A DNA stretch of 64,000 nucleotides from Kribbella monticola (lineage in GTDB: Bacteria > Actinomycetota > Actinomycetes > Propionibacteriales > Kribbellaceae). The DNA is taken from contig NZ_QFXK01000031.1 of NCBI RefSeq assembly GCF_003261635.1, positions 434,001 to 498,000 on the forward strand. The letters are read 5' to 3'. Below the pieces are notes generated by a model, which searched no databases, was not told the origin of the DNA, and was given only the letters and a program-made list of their open reading frames with translations. This document shows, piece by piece, positions 33,363-41,135 of the stretch (position 1 is its first letter; each line of letters opens with the position of its first letter). The position numbers were made by a program, and so were the translations under genes.

Positions 33363-33659
33363 TCAGCCGAACCGGCGCACCAGCAGGCAGCCGGCCTGGA
33401 ACCTCGACCGGGCGCCGAGCCCGGCGATCAGCGCGCTGATCTCCGACCGCACGGTGCGCAGGGAAAGCCCCAGTTGGCGCGCGATCGCGGCGTCCTTGGC
33501 ACCGGTGGCCATCAGCCGGCCGATCAGCACCTGACGGTTGGACAGTTCGCTCGCGGCAGCCGCGGACCGGCGGCGCGACCCCAGCTCATAGACCTCGCAG
33601 ACGACCTCCGGCGCGAAGTCCTCGATCCGCACCGCAGGAACAGCCTGGTAAACCGACAT
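33363..33659 (-). CDS. Very small LuxR-type HTH protein
   Basis: A 98-residue protein that is little more than a LuxR/GerE helix-turn-helix: LSNRQVLIGRLMATGAKDAAIARQLGLSLRTVRSEISALIAGLGARSRFQAGCLL, preceded by about 35 residues. It lacks a receiver or ligand domain. The internal ATG at 33659 is preferred because GGGGAGGAG then has correct spacing; the first in-frame ATG (33665) abuts that site. It is divergent from a STAND regulator with only 116 bp between starts, which suggests a functional pair. Stand-alone HTHs of this size can be modulators or remnants; the conserved HTH argues against decay. Confidence 0.75.
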   Translation of the reverse strand: MSVYQAVPAVRIEDFAPEVVCEVYELGSRRRSAAAASELSNRQVLIGRLMATGAKDAAIARQLGLSLRTVRSEISALIAGLGARSRFQAGCLLVRRFG

Positions 33660-33727
33660 CCCCATCTCCTCCCCAGTTGTCCAGCAGGCTCAATTCTCGA
33701 TTGGTCCAGACCGGCTCACCAGGTACA

Positions 33728-33749
33728 ACCCATACAGTTCACCCATACA
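33728..33749. repeat. Direct repeat ACCCATACA x2 in the divergent regulator promoter
   Basis: ACCCATACA occurs at 33728-33736 and again at 33741-33749, a 13-bp period. The pair is AT-richer than its surroundings and lies between the small LuxR-type gene and the STAND gene, 27 bp before the latter's start. It may be a tandem binding site for either regulator. Confidence 0.45.
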
Positions 33750-33775
33750 AAGGCGCCGATCGAGGGGATGTGCGG

Positions 33776-36145
33776 GTGGAATCCCAGTTCGCTGCTTTGC
33801 TCCGCCGGCATCGCACGGCGGCTGGGTTCACCCAGGACGAACTGGCGGAAACAGCCAAGCTGAGCGTCCAGGCGATCAGCACACTCGAGCGTGGTACACG
33901 GCGCTTTCCCCAGCCGGCCACCGTCGACGCCCTGGCCGACGCGCTCCGGCTCGACCCCGACCAGCGCGCCGCACTGGCCTCCGCGGCCTCGCGTCGCGGA
34001 AAGACTGCTGCTGATCGCAAGAGCCGGTCCGAGCCGCAGGAAGCCCCCTCGCCCCGGCAATTGCCGTTCATCAGCGGTGACTTCACCGGCCGGGTCCAGG
34101 AGCTCTCCGCGCTCATGGAGTACCTGACCGGCGGCAGCGGCGTGCACGTGGCCGCCATCACCGGCATGGGCGGCATCGGCAAGACCTCGCTGGCAATCCA
34201 TGCCGCTCACCAGCTGGCCGACCACTACAAGGACGGCCAGCTGTACCTCGACCTGCGTGGCTTCGGCATCGGACCGCCACTGGAACCACTGGACGCCCTG
34301 ACCTACCTGCTCGAGGACCTCGGCGAGACACCCAGCGCAGACCTCACCGTCGCCGCGGGGAGACTCCGTACTGCGCTGGCCGGGCGCCGGCTGGTCCTGC
34401 TGCTCGACAATGCGTCCGACCAGGAGCAGGTCCGCCACCTGCTGCCCGGCATGGGTGGTTGTGCCGTGATCGTGACGAGTCGACGCAGCCTGGCCGGACT
34501 CGGCGGCCGCCAGTTCCACCTGGGCGAGCCACCGCTGGAGGAGGCGGTGGCGATGCTCCGGCGCATTTCTGAGCGCCCGGACGCACCAGAGGCGGAGTGC
34601 GCGGAGGTGGTGCGGCAGTGTGGCGGTCTTCCGCTGGCGATCCGGATGGCCGGTGCGCGGCTGGCCTCCCGTCCGACCTGGCCGGTCGCCCATCTGGCCG
34701 AGCGGCTCGCGGACGGGCGTCGCAGGCTGGACGAGTTGCAGCTCGACGACTCCGGCGTACGGGCCACTCTGGTGCTGTCCATCGAGCAGTTGGCCGGCAG
34801 TGACGACCCGGTCGATGTCCAAGCGGTGACGATGTTCGCGCTGCTCGGTCTGTCCGACTGTGTGGACCTGACCTCGGCCCTGGCGGCCGCACTGTCGGAC
34901 AGCCCTGAGCCAGAAGCTGTCGTCGTACTGGAGCGGCTTGTGGACGTGCATCTGCTGAACACGCCGGGTCCCGGGCGCTACCGTCTGCACGACTTGGTCC
35001 GGGTAGCTGCGCGCGAGCTGGCCGAGCAGATGCTGACCAAGGAGGACAGGGCCGAGGCGAAGACCCGGTGGATCAAGCGACTCTCCGCTGTGGTGTGGAA
35101 GGCTAGCGAGCACATCGGGCACGGCGTCACTCGCGAAGGCTGGCTCCAGCCCGAGTGGCTCGAAGGCGCTGACGACCTGACCAGCCAGGACGACGTGCTG
35201 CACTGGCTCGACGTACAGCGGTCCAACCTCACGCCGACCCTGCAGCAGACGGTCGCCGACCACCCGGAGTACGCAGTACAGCTCGCTGTCGGACTGAACG
35301 CGTACTACGCCCTTCGCCGCGGCTGGCTCGAATGGCTCCAGGCCAACGAGGCCGTACTGCGACTCGCCACCGAGGGCGACGACCGGATCGCCGAAGGACT
35401 CGTGCTGCACGACCTCGGCGCCGCCCACGCCGAGCTGGGCAACTACGAGCAGGCCGTCGATCCCTTGCGCCGGGCCATCGTCGCGGCCGAGGCCTCCGGC
35501 GACGGCAACCTGCAGGCCCTCTGCCTGAGCAGCCTCAGTCACGTCCTCGAACGCACCGGCCGGATCGCCGCCGGCATCCCGTACGCCGAACGCGCGCGCG
35601 AGATCGGCCTGCGACTCGGGATCCCACCGCGAGCCGCCTGGGCCTGTCTGGCGCTCGGCATGCTGTACCTCAAGACGGACGCCGCCGAGGACGCAAGACG
35701 ACTGTTCACCGAAGCACTGGAACTCCTGGCCGAGCCCGGGCAGGAACGGTTCCGCGGCATGGTCGCGCAGAACATCGGCGTCGCCTACCGCGAGGCCGGC
35801 CAGTACGACGTCGCCGCCGAAGCGCTCCGGGAGAGCCTCGAGCTGTACCGCGCAGCAGGTGCCGCGATCTCGCAGGCAGAGGCACTCAACGAGCTGGGCC
35901 GGCTGTGCCTCGCACAGGGCCGCTACGAAGAGGCAGTCGAGTACCAGAGTGAGGGCCTGGCGATCGCCGGCCAGTACGGCGACTGGCTGTGCGAGGCAGA
36001 CATTCGCCAGAGCCTCGGTGAGGCACACCGCGCGCAAGGGATGCTCGCGGAGGCCCGCAGGGAGTGGCGTATCGCGCTGTCGATCCACGAGCAGCACAAC
36101 ACCCACGCCGCGGGCCCACTGCGCGCACTGCTCAGCTCAGCCTGA
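33776..36145 (+). CDS. STAND-type regulator: XRE helix-turn-helix, NB-ARC ATPase and TPR repeats
   Basis: A 789-residue signal-transduction ATPase. Residues 5-62 are an XRE/Cro-type HTH (AGFTQDELAETAKLSVQAISTLERG). Residues ~100-400 are an NB-ARC/AP-ATPase with P-loop GMGGIGKTS (130-138), Walker B-like RRLVLLLDNA and GLPLAIRMAGARLA. From about 520 to the end, tetratricopeptide repeats are visible (GNYEQAVDPLRRAI, GQYDVAAEALRESLELYRAAG, GRYEEAVEYQSEGLAI). This is the AfsR-like architecture with XRE in place of the SARP domain. GTG 33776 is chosen with GAGGGG 8 bases upstream; GTG 33770 is in frame. The last 9 bp overlap the convergent NUDIX gene. Confidence 0.9.
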   Translation: MESQFAALLRRHRTAAGFTQDELAETAKLSVQAISTLERGTRRFPQPATVDALADALRLDPDQRAALASAASRRGKTAADRKSRSEPQEAPSPRQLPFISGDFTGRVQELSALMEYLTGGSGVHVAAITGMGGIGKTSLAIHAAHQLADHYKDGQLYLDLRGFGIGPPLEPLDALTYLLEDLGETPSADLTVAAGRLRTALAGRRLVLLLDNASDQEQVRHLLPGMGGCAVIVTSRRSLAGLGGRQFHLGEPPLEEAVAMLRRISERPDAPEAECAEVVRQCGGLPLAIRMAGARLASRPTWPVAHLAERLADGRRRLDELQLDDSGVRATLVLSIEQLAGSDDPVDVQAVTMFALLGLSDCVDLTSALAAALSDSPEPEAVVVLERLVDVHLLNTPGPGRYRLHDLVRVAARELAEQMLTKEDRAEAKTRWIKRLSAVVWKASEHIGHGVTREGWLQPEWLEGADDLTSQDDVLHWLDVQRSNLTPTLQQTVADHPEYAVQLAVGLNAYYALRRGWLEWLQANEAVLRLATEGDDRIAEGLVLHDLGAAHAELGNYEQAVDPLRRAIVAAEASGDGNLQALCLSSLSHVLERTGRIAAGIPYAERAREIGLRLGIPPRAAWACLALGMLYLKTDAAEDARRLFTEALELLAEPGQERFRGMVAQNIGVAYREAGQYDVAAEALRESLELYRAAGAAISQAEALNELGRLCLAQGRYEEAVEYQSEGLAIAGQYGDWLCEADIRQSLGEAHRAQGMLAEARREWRIALSIHEQHNTHAAGPLRALLSSA

Positions 36146-36523
36146 CGTCAGCTGTTCCCGGAGAACAGAAAGGAACGGACGATCGGGAGCAAGCCAGTCG
36201 AGCTGGTCCAGCTCGGCCGGACCGACCCAGCGGATCTCGGCGTGCTCGTGCAGAACCGGCTCGCCCGCGACCAGCTCAGCGAAGTAGACGCGTAGTAGGT
36301 ACCGCTCGCCGATCGGCTCCTCCAAGCCGAACGACTTCCCTACTGACACGTGCAGGCCGAGCTCCTCGACGAGCTCCCGCTCCCCCGCGGCCTCGTCGGT
36401 CTCGCCCGGCTCGACCTTCCCGCCGGGAAACTCCCAGCCGCCATCAGCTCCACCGCGACGCGCCACGAGCACCTGCCCGGCCCGGAGCACCGCGACGCCG
36501 ATCACCACCTGCCTGTCACCCAT
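36137..36523 (-). CDS. NUDIX hydrolase, MutT-like
   Basis: A 128-residue NUDIX protein. The Nudix box is complete: GGKVEPGETDEAAGERELVEELG, matching G-x5-E-x7-R-E-U-x-E-E-x-G. Length and the ending (HAEIRWVGPAELDQLDWLAPDRPFL) fit the MutT/8-oxo-dGTP diphosphatase group that sanitises the nucleotide pool. The start is ambiguous: ATGs at 36523, 36535 and 36547 are all in frame, each inside one copy of a 12-bp tandem repeat. I use the innermost because the conserved sequence GDRQVVIGVAVL begins right after it. No ribosome-binding site is evident. Confidence 0.88.
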   Translation of the reverse strand: MGDRQVVIGVAVLRAGQVLVARRGGADGGWEFPGGKVEPGETDEAAGERELVEELGLHVSVGKSFGLEEPIGERYLLRVYFAELVAGEPVLHEHAEIRWVGPAELDQLDWLAPDRPFLSVLREQLTSG

Positions 36524-36556
36524 GGGTGAGCGCATGAGTGAGCCCATGAGTGAGCA
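36521..36556. repeat. Three 12-bp tandem repeats carrying in-frame NUDIX start codons
   Basis: The unit CATG(A/G)GTGAGC(G/C/A) occurs three times back to back at 36521-36532, 36533-36544 and 36545-36556. On the minus strand each copy supplies an in-frame ATG. Gain or loss of a unit would shift the N-terminus by four residues without a frameshift. Confidence 0.75.
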
Positions 36557-36597
36557 CTGTGCCAGAAACTGTCGGCGCACTGGGGCAGGATGCGGAC

Positions 36598-37239
36598 ATG
36601 CCGTTGCAGAACAGGGTGTTGCCCACCCAGGAGATCGTGGCCGAGCCGGGCCGCGGTCTGCTGATGGGTAATCGCGGATCCCTGCACGGCATCGACCGGC
36701 GACTGGGCACGACCCGCTGGCGGTCGAAGGCCTGGATCTGCTGCGTGCTCGACTGGAAGGGCGTGCAGCGCGATCCGATGCCACCAGGACGCTGGACCGC
36801 GCTGTTCTTCTTCGACGAGGCCGTGGCACTTGCCGCCGGCCACCGTCCGTGCGCCTACTGCCGGCGCCGCGATTTCCTCCTGTACGCCGGCGCCTGGGCC
36901 GCTGGGCACGATCTGCCCACCCGCCCTCGCGCCGCGGAGATGGACGCACAACTTCATCTGGAACGTGTCGAACCACGTACCCGCCGACAACGGACAACCA
37001 TCGCCGAACTGGCCAAGCTCCCCAGCGGCGCGATGATCCGGTACGACGGAACGCCGGCCCTGGTGCTCGACGGATCGGTGCTGCCGTGGTCGTGGAAGGG
37101 CTACGGCGCAGCCCTGGAAGTGCCGGGCCACCGACAGGTCGAAGTACTGACTCCACCGGCGAATCTCGTTGTCCTGCAGGGCGGATTCACTCCATTACTC
37201 CACCTGTCGGCCATCGGCAACTCAGGGGAACCTAAGTAG
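36598..37239 (+). CDS. Conserved protein of unknown function with a CxxC motif
   Basis: A 213-residue cytosolic protein; I do not recognise a characterised family. It begins PLQNRVLPTQEIVAEPGRGLLMGNRG, has a basic/aromatic centre (RWRSKAWICCVLDWKGVQRDPM), then FFFDEAVALAAGHRPCAYCRRRDFLLY with a CxxC pair and nearby His, and ends with a beta-rich segment (GAMIRYDGTPALVLDG). There is no signal or membrane helix. The HRPCAYC motif could bind metal, but one pair alone is not a full finger. ATG 36598 is chosen at the onset of the conserved-looking sequence. It is divergent from the NUDIX gene. Confidence 0.7.
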   Translation: MPLQNRVLPTQEIVAEPGRGLLMGNRGSLHGIDRRLGTTRWRSKAWICCVLDWKGVQRDPMPPGRWTALFFFDEAVALAAGHRPCAYCRRRDFLLYAGAWAAGHDLPTRPRAAEMDAQLHLERVEPRTRRQRTTIAELAKLPSGAMIRYDGTPALVLDGSVLPWSWKGYGAALEVPGHRQVEVLTPPANLVVLQGGFTPLLHLSAIGNSGEPK

Positions 37240-37331
37240 AAACACGCCGTACCGACAGGTCTTCCGTTGTGCGCCGAGCGAGGGCAAAGTGTGCCCATAC
37301 TTACAGCGACAAAACCATCACTGGAGTCGGT

Positions 37332-37625
37332 ATGGGCGACGGCAACAGCACTGTGGCAGCAGTGCAGCGTGCTCTAGAGGTGTTGCACACCACAGTGGGC
37401 AAGCTCAGCCAGGAGTACGGTGACACCCTCGGCGTCCGCCGGTTGGTGTCCGACGTGGCCAGGCTGAGTGACGACCTGGTAGAGCTCGGCCCTCCCGACC
37501 CGCATCACAGACCCGGACCTGTTCCGGAGGAACTCGAGGAGATCCCCGACGTGGAATACGACGCGTCCATGTGGACCGACGCGGAGCACGAAGGCTTCGG
37601 CGCACCTGACCGGCACGCTCCCTGA
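37332..37625 (+). CDS. Small acidic companion protein upstream of sdhC
   Basis: A 97-residue soluble protein of unknown function. The N-terminal half is helical (VAAVQRALEVLHTTVGKLSQEY, GVRRLVSDVARLSDDLVELG), and the C-terminal half is acidic and proline-rich (PGPVPEELEEIPDVEYDASMWTDAEHEG). There is no membrane segment or metal motif. Its stop overlaps the sdhC ATG (TGATG), so translation is coupled to the succinate dehydrogenase genes. That implies a role in expression, assembly or cofactor insertion of the complex, which is inference. ATG 37332 is chosen as the start of the compact helical region. Confidence 0.7.
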   Translation: MGDGNSTVAAVQRALEVLHTTVGKLSQEYGDTLGVRRLVSDVARLSDDLVELGPPDPHHRPGPVPEELEEIPDVEYDASMWTDAEHEGFGAPDRHAP

Positions 37626-38428
37626 TGGCGACCACGGGAGTGAGTGCGCCTGGGCGCGCGCAGATCAAGCAGAAGACGCTCCGGACCGATCGCTGGTGGC
37701 TGGCGCCGCTGCGGATCGGTGTGATCCTGGCTTTCTTCGTCGTCTACGCGACGGTCCGGATCTTCATGAACAAGTACTACTGGGTCGACGCGTACCACTA
37801 CCTGACCCCGCTGTACTCGCCGTGCGTGACGTCCTCCTGTGTCGAGGGCTCGAGCCACCTGGGCACCTGGTTCGGGGACTTCCCCCGGGTCATCCCGTTC
37901 AGCATCATCACGTTCGTGGTGCTGGCCGGCTTCCGCGGCACCTGCTACTACTACCGCAAGGCGGGCTGGCGGTCACTGCTGCTGGCACCGGCCGCCTGCG
38001 CCGTGCCGGAGCCGCACAAGAAGTACAACGGTGAGCGCAAGTTCCCGCTGACCGCGGTGAACCTGCACCGCTACTTCTTCTACGGTGCGCTGGTCTTCGG
38101 TCTGCTCAACGTCTACGACGGCACGCAGGCCTTCCACGGCAAGGACGGCGGCTTCGGCATCGGTCTGGGCACGCTGATCATCTGGATCAACCTGGTGATG
38201 CTGTGGATGTACACGCTGTCCTGCCACGCCTGCCGGCACATCGTCGGCGGCCGGCTGAAGAACTTCTCCAAGCACCCGTTGCGCTACCGGTACTGGACCT
38301 TCGTGTCGAAGCTGAATCCCAAGCACGGCACGTACGCGATGATCTCGCTCTTCACCGTGATCATCACCGACGCGTACATCATGTCGGTCTCGGCCGGCTG
38401 GTTCTCCGACCTGCGCTTCATCAACTGA
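37625..38428 (+). CDS. sdhC: Succinate dehydrogenase membrane (cytochrome b-type) subunit
   Basis: A 267-residue integral membrane anchor of succinate:quinone oxidoreductase. About five hydrophobic helices are visible: near 26-48 (LAPLRIGVILAFFVVYATV), 89-110, 147-165 (YFFYGALVFGLLNVYDG), 178-200 (LGTLIIWINLVMLWMYTLSC) and 237-257. Histidines such as in NLHRYFFYG and SCHACRHIVGG are candidate heme or quinone contacts. It resembles the mycobacterial Sdh1-type single anchor rather than separate SdhC plus SdhD. Order sdhC-sdhA-sdhB, starting within the stop of the 97-residue ORF. Confidence 0.88.
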   Translation: MATTGVSAPGRAQIKQKTLRTDRWWLAPLRIGVILAFFVVYATVRIFMNKYYWVDAYHYLTPLYSPCVTSSCVEGSSHLGTWFGDFPRVIPFSIITFVVLAGFRGTCYYYRKAGWRSLLLAPAACAVPEPHKKYNGERKFPLTAVNLHRYFFYGALVFGLLNVYDGTQAFHGKDGGFGIGLGTLIIWINLVMLWMYTLSCHACRHIVGGRLKNFSKHPLRYRYWTFVSKLNPKHGTYAMISLFTVIITDAYIMSVSAGWFSDLRFIN

Positions 38429-38446
38429 TTCGGACGCATCACACTT

Positions 38447-40324
38447 ATGACTGAGCTGGAACGACACCAATACGACGTGATCGTGATCGGCGCCGGCGGC
38501 GCCGGTCTACGGGCCGCGATCGAGGCCCGCGAACAGGGCAAGCGCACCGCGATCGTCTGCAAGTCGCTGTTCGGCAAGGCGCACACCGTGATGGCCGAGG
38601 GCGGCTGCGCGGCGGCGATGGGCAACGCGAACTCCAACGACAACTGGCAGACCCACTACCGCGACACCATGCGCGGCGGGAAGTTCCTGAACAACTGGCG
38701 GATGGCCGAACTGCACGCGCAGGAAGCCCCCGACCGGGTCTGGGAACTGGAGACGTACGGCGCGCTGTTCGACCGCACCCCGGACGGCAAGATCAGCCAG
38801 CGCAACTTCGGCGGTCACACCTACCCGCGGCTCGCCCACGTCGGCGACCGGACCGGACTCGAACTCATCCGCACCCTGCAGCAGAAGATCGTCTCGCTGC
38901 AGCAGGAGGACTTCGCGGCCACCGGCGACTACGAGGCCAACCTCAAGGTGTACGCCGAGTGCACGATCACGGAGCTGCTCAAGGACGGCGACGCGATCTC
39001 CGGGGCCTTCGGGTACTGGCGCGAGTCGGGCCGCTTCATCCTGTTCGACGCACCCGCGGTCATCCTGGCCACCGGCGGTGTCGGCAAGTCGTTCAAGGTC
39101 ACCTCGAACTCGTGGGAGTACACCGGTGACGGGCACGCCCTGGCGATGCGGGCCGGCGCGACCCTGATCAACATGGAGTTCATCCAGTTCCACCCGACCG
39201 GCATGGTCTGGCCGCCGTCGGTGAAGGGCATCCTGGTCACCGAGTCGGTCCGTGGTGACGGCGGGGTGCTGAAGAACTCCGAGGGCAAGCGGTTCATGTT
39301 CGACTACGTGCCGGACGTGTTCCGCGCGCAGTACGCGGAGACCGAAGAAGAGGCGGATCGCTGGTACAAGGACGCCGACAACAACCGGCGCCCACCGGAG
39401 CTGCTGCCGCGTGACGAGGTCGCCCGGGCGATCAACTCCGAGGTGAAGGCCGGCCGCGGTACGCCGCACGGTGGTGTCTTCCTGGATGTCTCGTCCCGGC
39501 TCCCCGCCGAGGAGATCAAGCGCCGGCTGCCGTCGATGCACCACCAGTTCAAGGAACTGGCCGATGTCGACATCACGGCCGAGCCGATGGAGGTCGGGCC
39601 GACCTGCCACTACGTGATGGGTGGTGTCGAGGTCGACCCCGACACCGCGTCGTCCGTCGTACCGGGTCTGTTCGCTGCCGGTGAGGTGGCCGGTGGCATG
39701 CACGGGTCGAACCGGCTGGGCGGCAACTCGCTGTCCGACCTGCTCGTGTTCGGCCGCCGGGCCGGCGCCGGCGCGGCCATGTACGTCGAGTCGCTCGGCC
39801 AGAACCGGCCGAAGATCGCCGAGGCCGACATCGACTCGGCAGCGGCCGAGGCGCTGGCGCCGTTCGAGCTCGAGGGCGGCGAGAACCCGTACACGATCCA
39901 CCAGGAACTGCAGCAGTCGATGAACGACCTGGTCGGCATCATCCGCAAGGCCGAGGAGATGGAGCAGGCGCTGGCGAAGCTGGCCGAGTTCCGCGGCCGG
40001 ATCGCGAAGATGACCGTCGAGGGGCACCGGCAGTTCAACCCGGGCTGGCACCTCGCGCTCGACCTGCGCAACATGCTGACCGTGTCGGAGTGTGTCGCGA
40101 AGGCGGCCCTGCTGCGTGAGGAGTCCCGTGGTGGTCACACCCGGGACGACTTCCCGGGCATGAACGCCGACTGGCGCAAGCTGCTGCTGGTCTGCTCGCT
40201 GCAGGCCGACGGCTCGGTCGACGTGGTGAAGAAGGACCAGATCCCGATGCGCGAGGACCTGCTGGAACTGTTCGAGCTGGACGAGCTGAAGAAGTACCTG
40301 ACTGAGGAGGAACTGCCGGCATGA
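38447..40324 (+). CDS. sdhA: Succinate dehydrogenase / fumarate reductase flavoprotein subunit
   Basis: A 625-residue catalytic subunit with covalent FAD that oxidises succinate to fumarate in the TCA cycle. The FAD loop is VIGAGGAGLRAAIEAREQGK (residues ~10-29). HTVMAEGGCAAAMGN contains the FAD-linking His of SdhA proteins. FIQFHPTGMVWP and the C-terminal HGSNRLGGNSLSDLLVFGRRAG are substrate and FAD signatures. Length and motifs resemble the mycobacterial Sdh1 enzyme. It sits 18 bp after sdhC, and its stop overlaps the sdhB ATG by four bases. Confidence 0.96.
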   Translation: MTELERHQYDVIVIGAGGAGLRAAIEAREQGKRTAIVCKSLFGKAHTVMAEGGCAAAMGNANSNDNWQTHYRDTMRGGKFLNNWRMAELHAQEAPDRVWELETYGALFDRTPDGKISQRNFGGHTYPRLAHVGDRTGLELIRTLQQKIVSLQQEDFAATGDYEANLKVYAECTITELLKDGDAISGAFGYWRESGRFILFDAPAVILATGGVGKSFKVTSNSWEYTGDGHALAMRAGATLINMEFIQFHPTGMVWPPSVKGILVTESVRGDGGVLKNSEGKRFMFDYVPDVFRAQYAETEEEADRWYKDADNNRRPPELLPRDEVARAINSEVKAGRGTPHGGVFLDVSSRLPAEEIKRRLPSMHHQFKELADVDITAEPMEVGPTCHYVMGGVEVDPDTASSVVPGLFAAGEVAGGMHGSNRLGGNSLSDLLVFGRRAGAGAAMYVESLGQNRPKIAEADIDSAAAEALAPFELEGGENPYTIHQELQQSMNDLVGIIRKAEEMEQALAKLAEFRGRIAKMTVEGHRQFNPGWHLALDLRNMLTVSECVAKAALLREESRGGHTRDDFPGMNADWRKLLLVCSLQADGSVDVVKKDQIPMREDLLELFELDELKKYLTEEELPA

Positions 40325-41070
40325 GTTACAAGGGCAAGTTCCGCGTCTGGCGCGGGGACGCCGAGGGTGGTGACCTCAAGGACTACGAGGTCGAGGTGAA
40401 CGAGGGCGAGGTCGTCCTCGACGTCATCCACCGGCTGCAGGGCACCCAGGCGCCGGATCTGGCGGTCCGCTGGAACTGCAAGGCCGGCAAGTGCGGCTCG
40501 TGCAGCGCCGAGATCAACGGCAAGCCGAAGCTGATGTGCATGTGCCGGATGAACACGTTCGAAGAGGACGAGGTCGTCACGGTCACGCCGATGCGCACCT
40601 TCCCGGTGATCCGCGACCTGGTCACGGACGTCTCGTTCAACTACCAGAAGGCCCGCGAGATCCCCGCGTTCACGCCGCCGGCCGACCTGAAGCCGGGCGA
40701 GTACCGGATGCAGCAGGTCGACGTGGAGCGCTCGCAGGAGTTCCGCAAGTGCATCGAGTGCTTCCTGTGCCAGGACACCTGCCACGTGATCCGTGACCAC
40801 GAGGAGAACAAGGAGTCCTTCTCGGGTCCGCGTTTCCTGATGCGCATCGCCGAACTGGACATGCACCCGCTGGACGCCGCCGACCGCAAGAACGCGGCCC
40901 AGGAGGAGCACGGCCTCGGCTTCTGCAACATCACCAAGTGCTGCACCGAGGTCTGCCCCGAGCACATCAAGATCACCGACAACGCCCTCATCCCGATGAA
41001 GGAACGCGTCGCCGATCGCAAGTACGACCCGATCGTCTGGCTCGGCAGCAAGATCCGCCGCCGCGCCTGA
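40321..41070 (+). CDS. sdhB: Succinate dehydrogenase iron-sulfur subunit
   Basis: A 249-residue electron-transfer subunit linking the flavin to the membrane quinone. The plant-type [2Fe-2S] site is CKAGKCGSCSAEINGKPKLMC. The [4Fe-4S] and [3Fe-4S] ligands lie in CIECFLCQDTCHV and CNITKCCTEVCPEHI. The ATG overlaps sdhA. A strong hairpin follows 15 bp after the stop, closing the sdh operon. Confidence 0.96.
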   Translation: MSYKGKFRVWRGDAEGGDLKDYEVEVNEGEVVLDVIHRLQGTQAPDLAVRWNCKAGKCGSCSAEINGKPKLMCMCRMNTFEEDEVVTVTPMRTFPVIRDLVTDVSFNYQKAREIPAFTPPADLKPGEYRMQQVDVERSQEFRKCIECFLCQDTCHVIRDHEENKESFSGPRFLMRIAELDMHPLDAADRKNAAQEEHGLGFCNITKCCTEVCPEHIKITDNALIPMKERVADRKYDPIVWLGSKIRRRA

Positions 41071-41085
41071 CACCCGCAGTACGAA

Positions 41086-41122
41086 AGGAGCCGCCCCCAG
41101 CCACAGGCTGGGGGCGGCTTCT
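41086..41122. terminator. Strong bidirectional terminator between sdhB and the ABC binding protein
   Basis: Arms 41090-41101 (GCCGCCCCCAGC) and 41107-41118 (GCTGGGGGCGGC) form a perfect 12-bp stem with a 5-base loop. The stem extends outward with A-T, G-T, G-C and A-T pairs to 41086/41122. It lies between two convergent transcripts. Confidence 0.88.
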
Positions 41123-41135
41123 GGTTTCGGTGAGG

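Noticed and set aside
33716-36106. 796-codon minus-strand frame antisense to the STAND gene
   Set aside because: No motif; the plus-strand frame has HTH, P-loop and TPR repeats.
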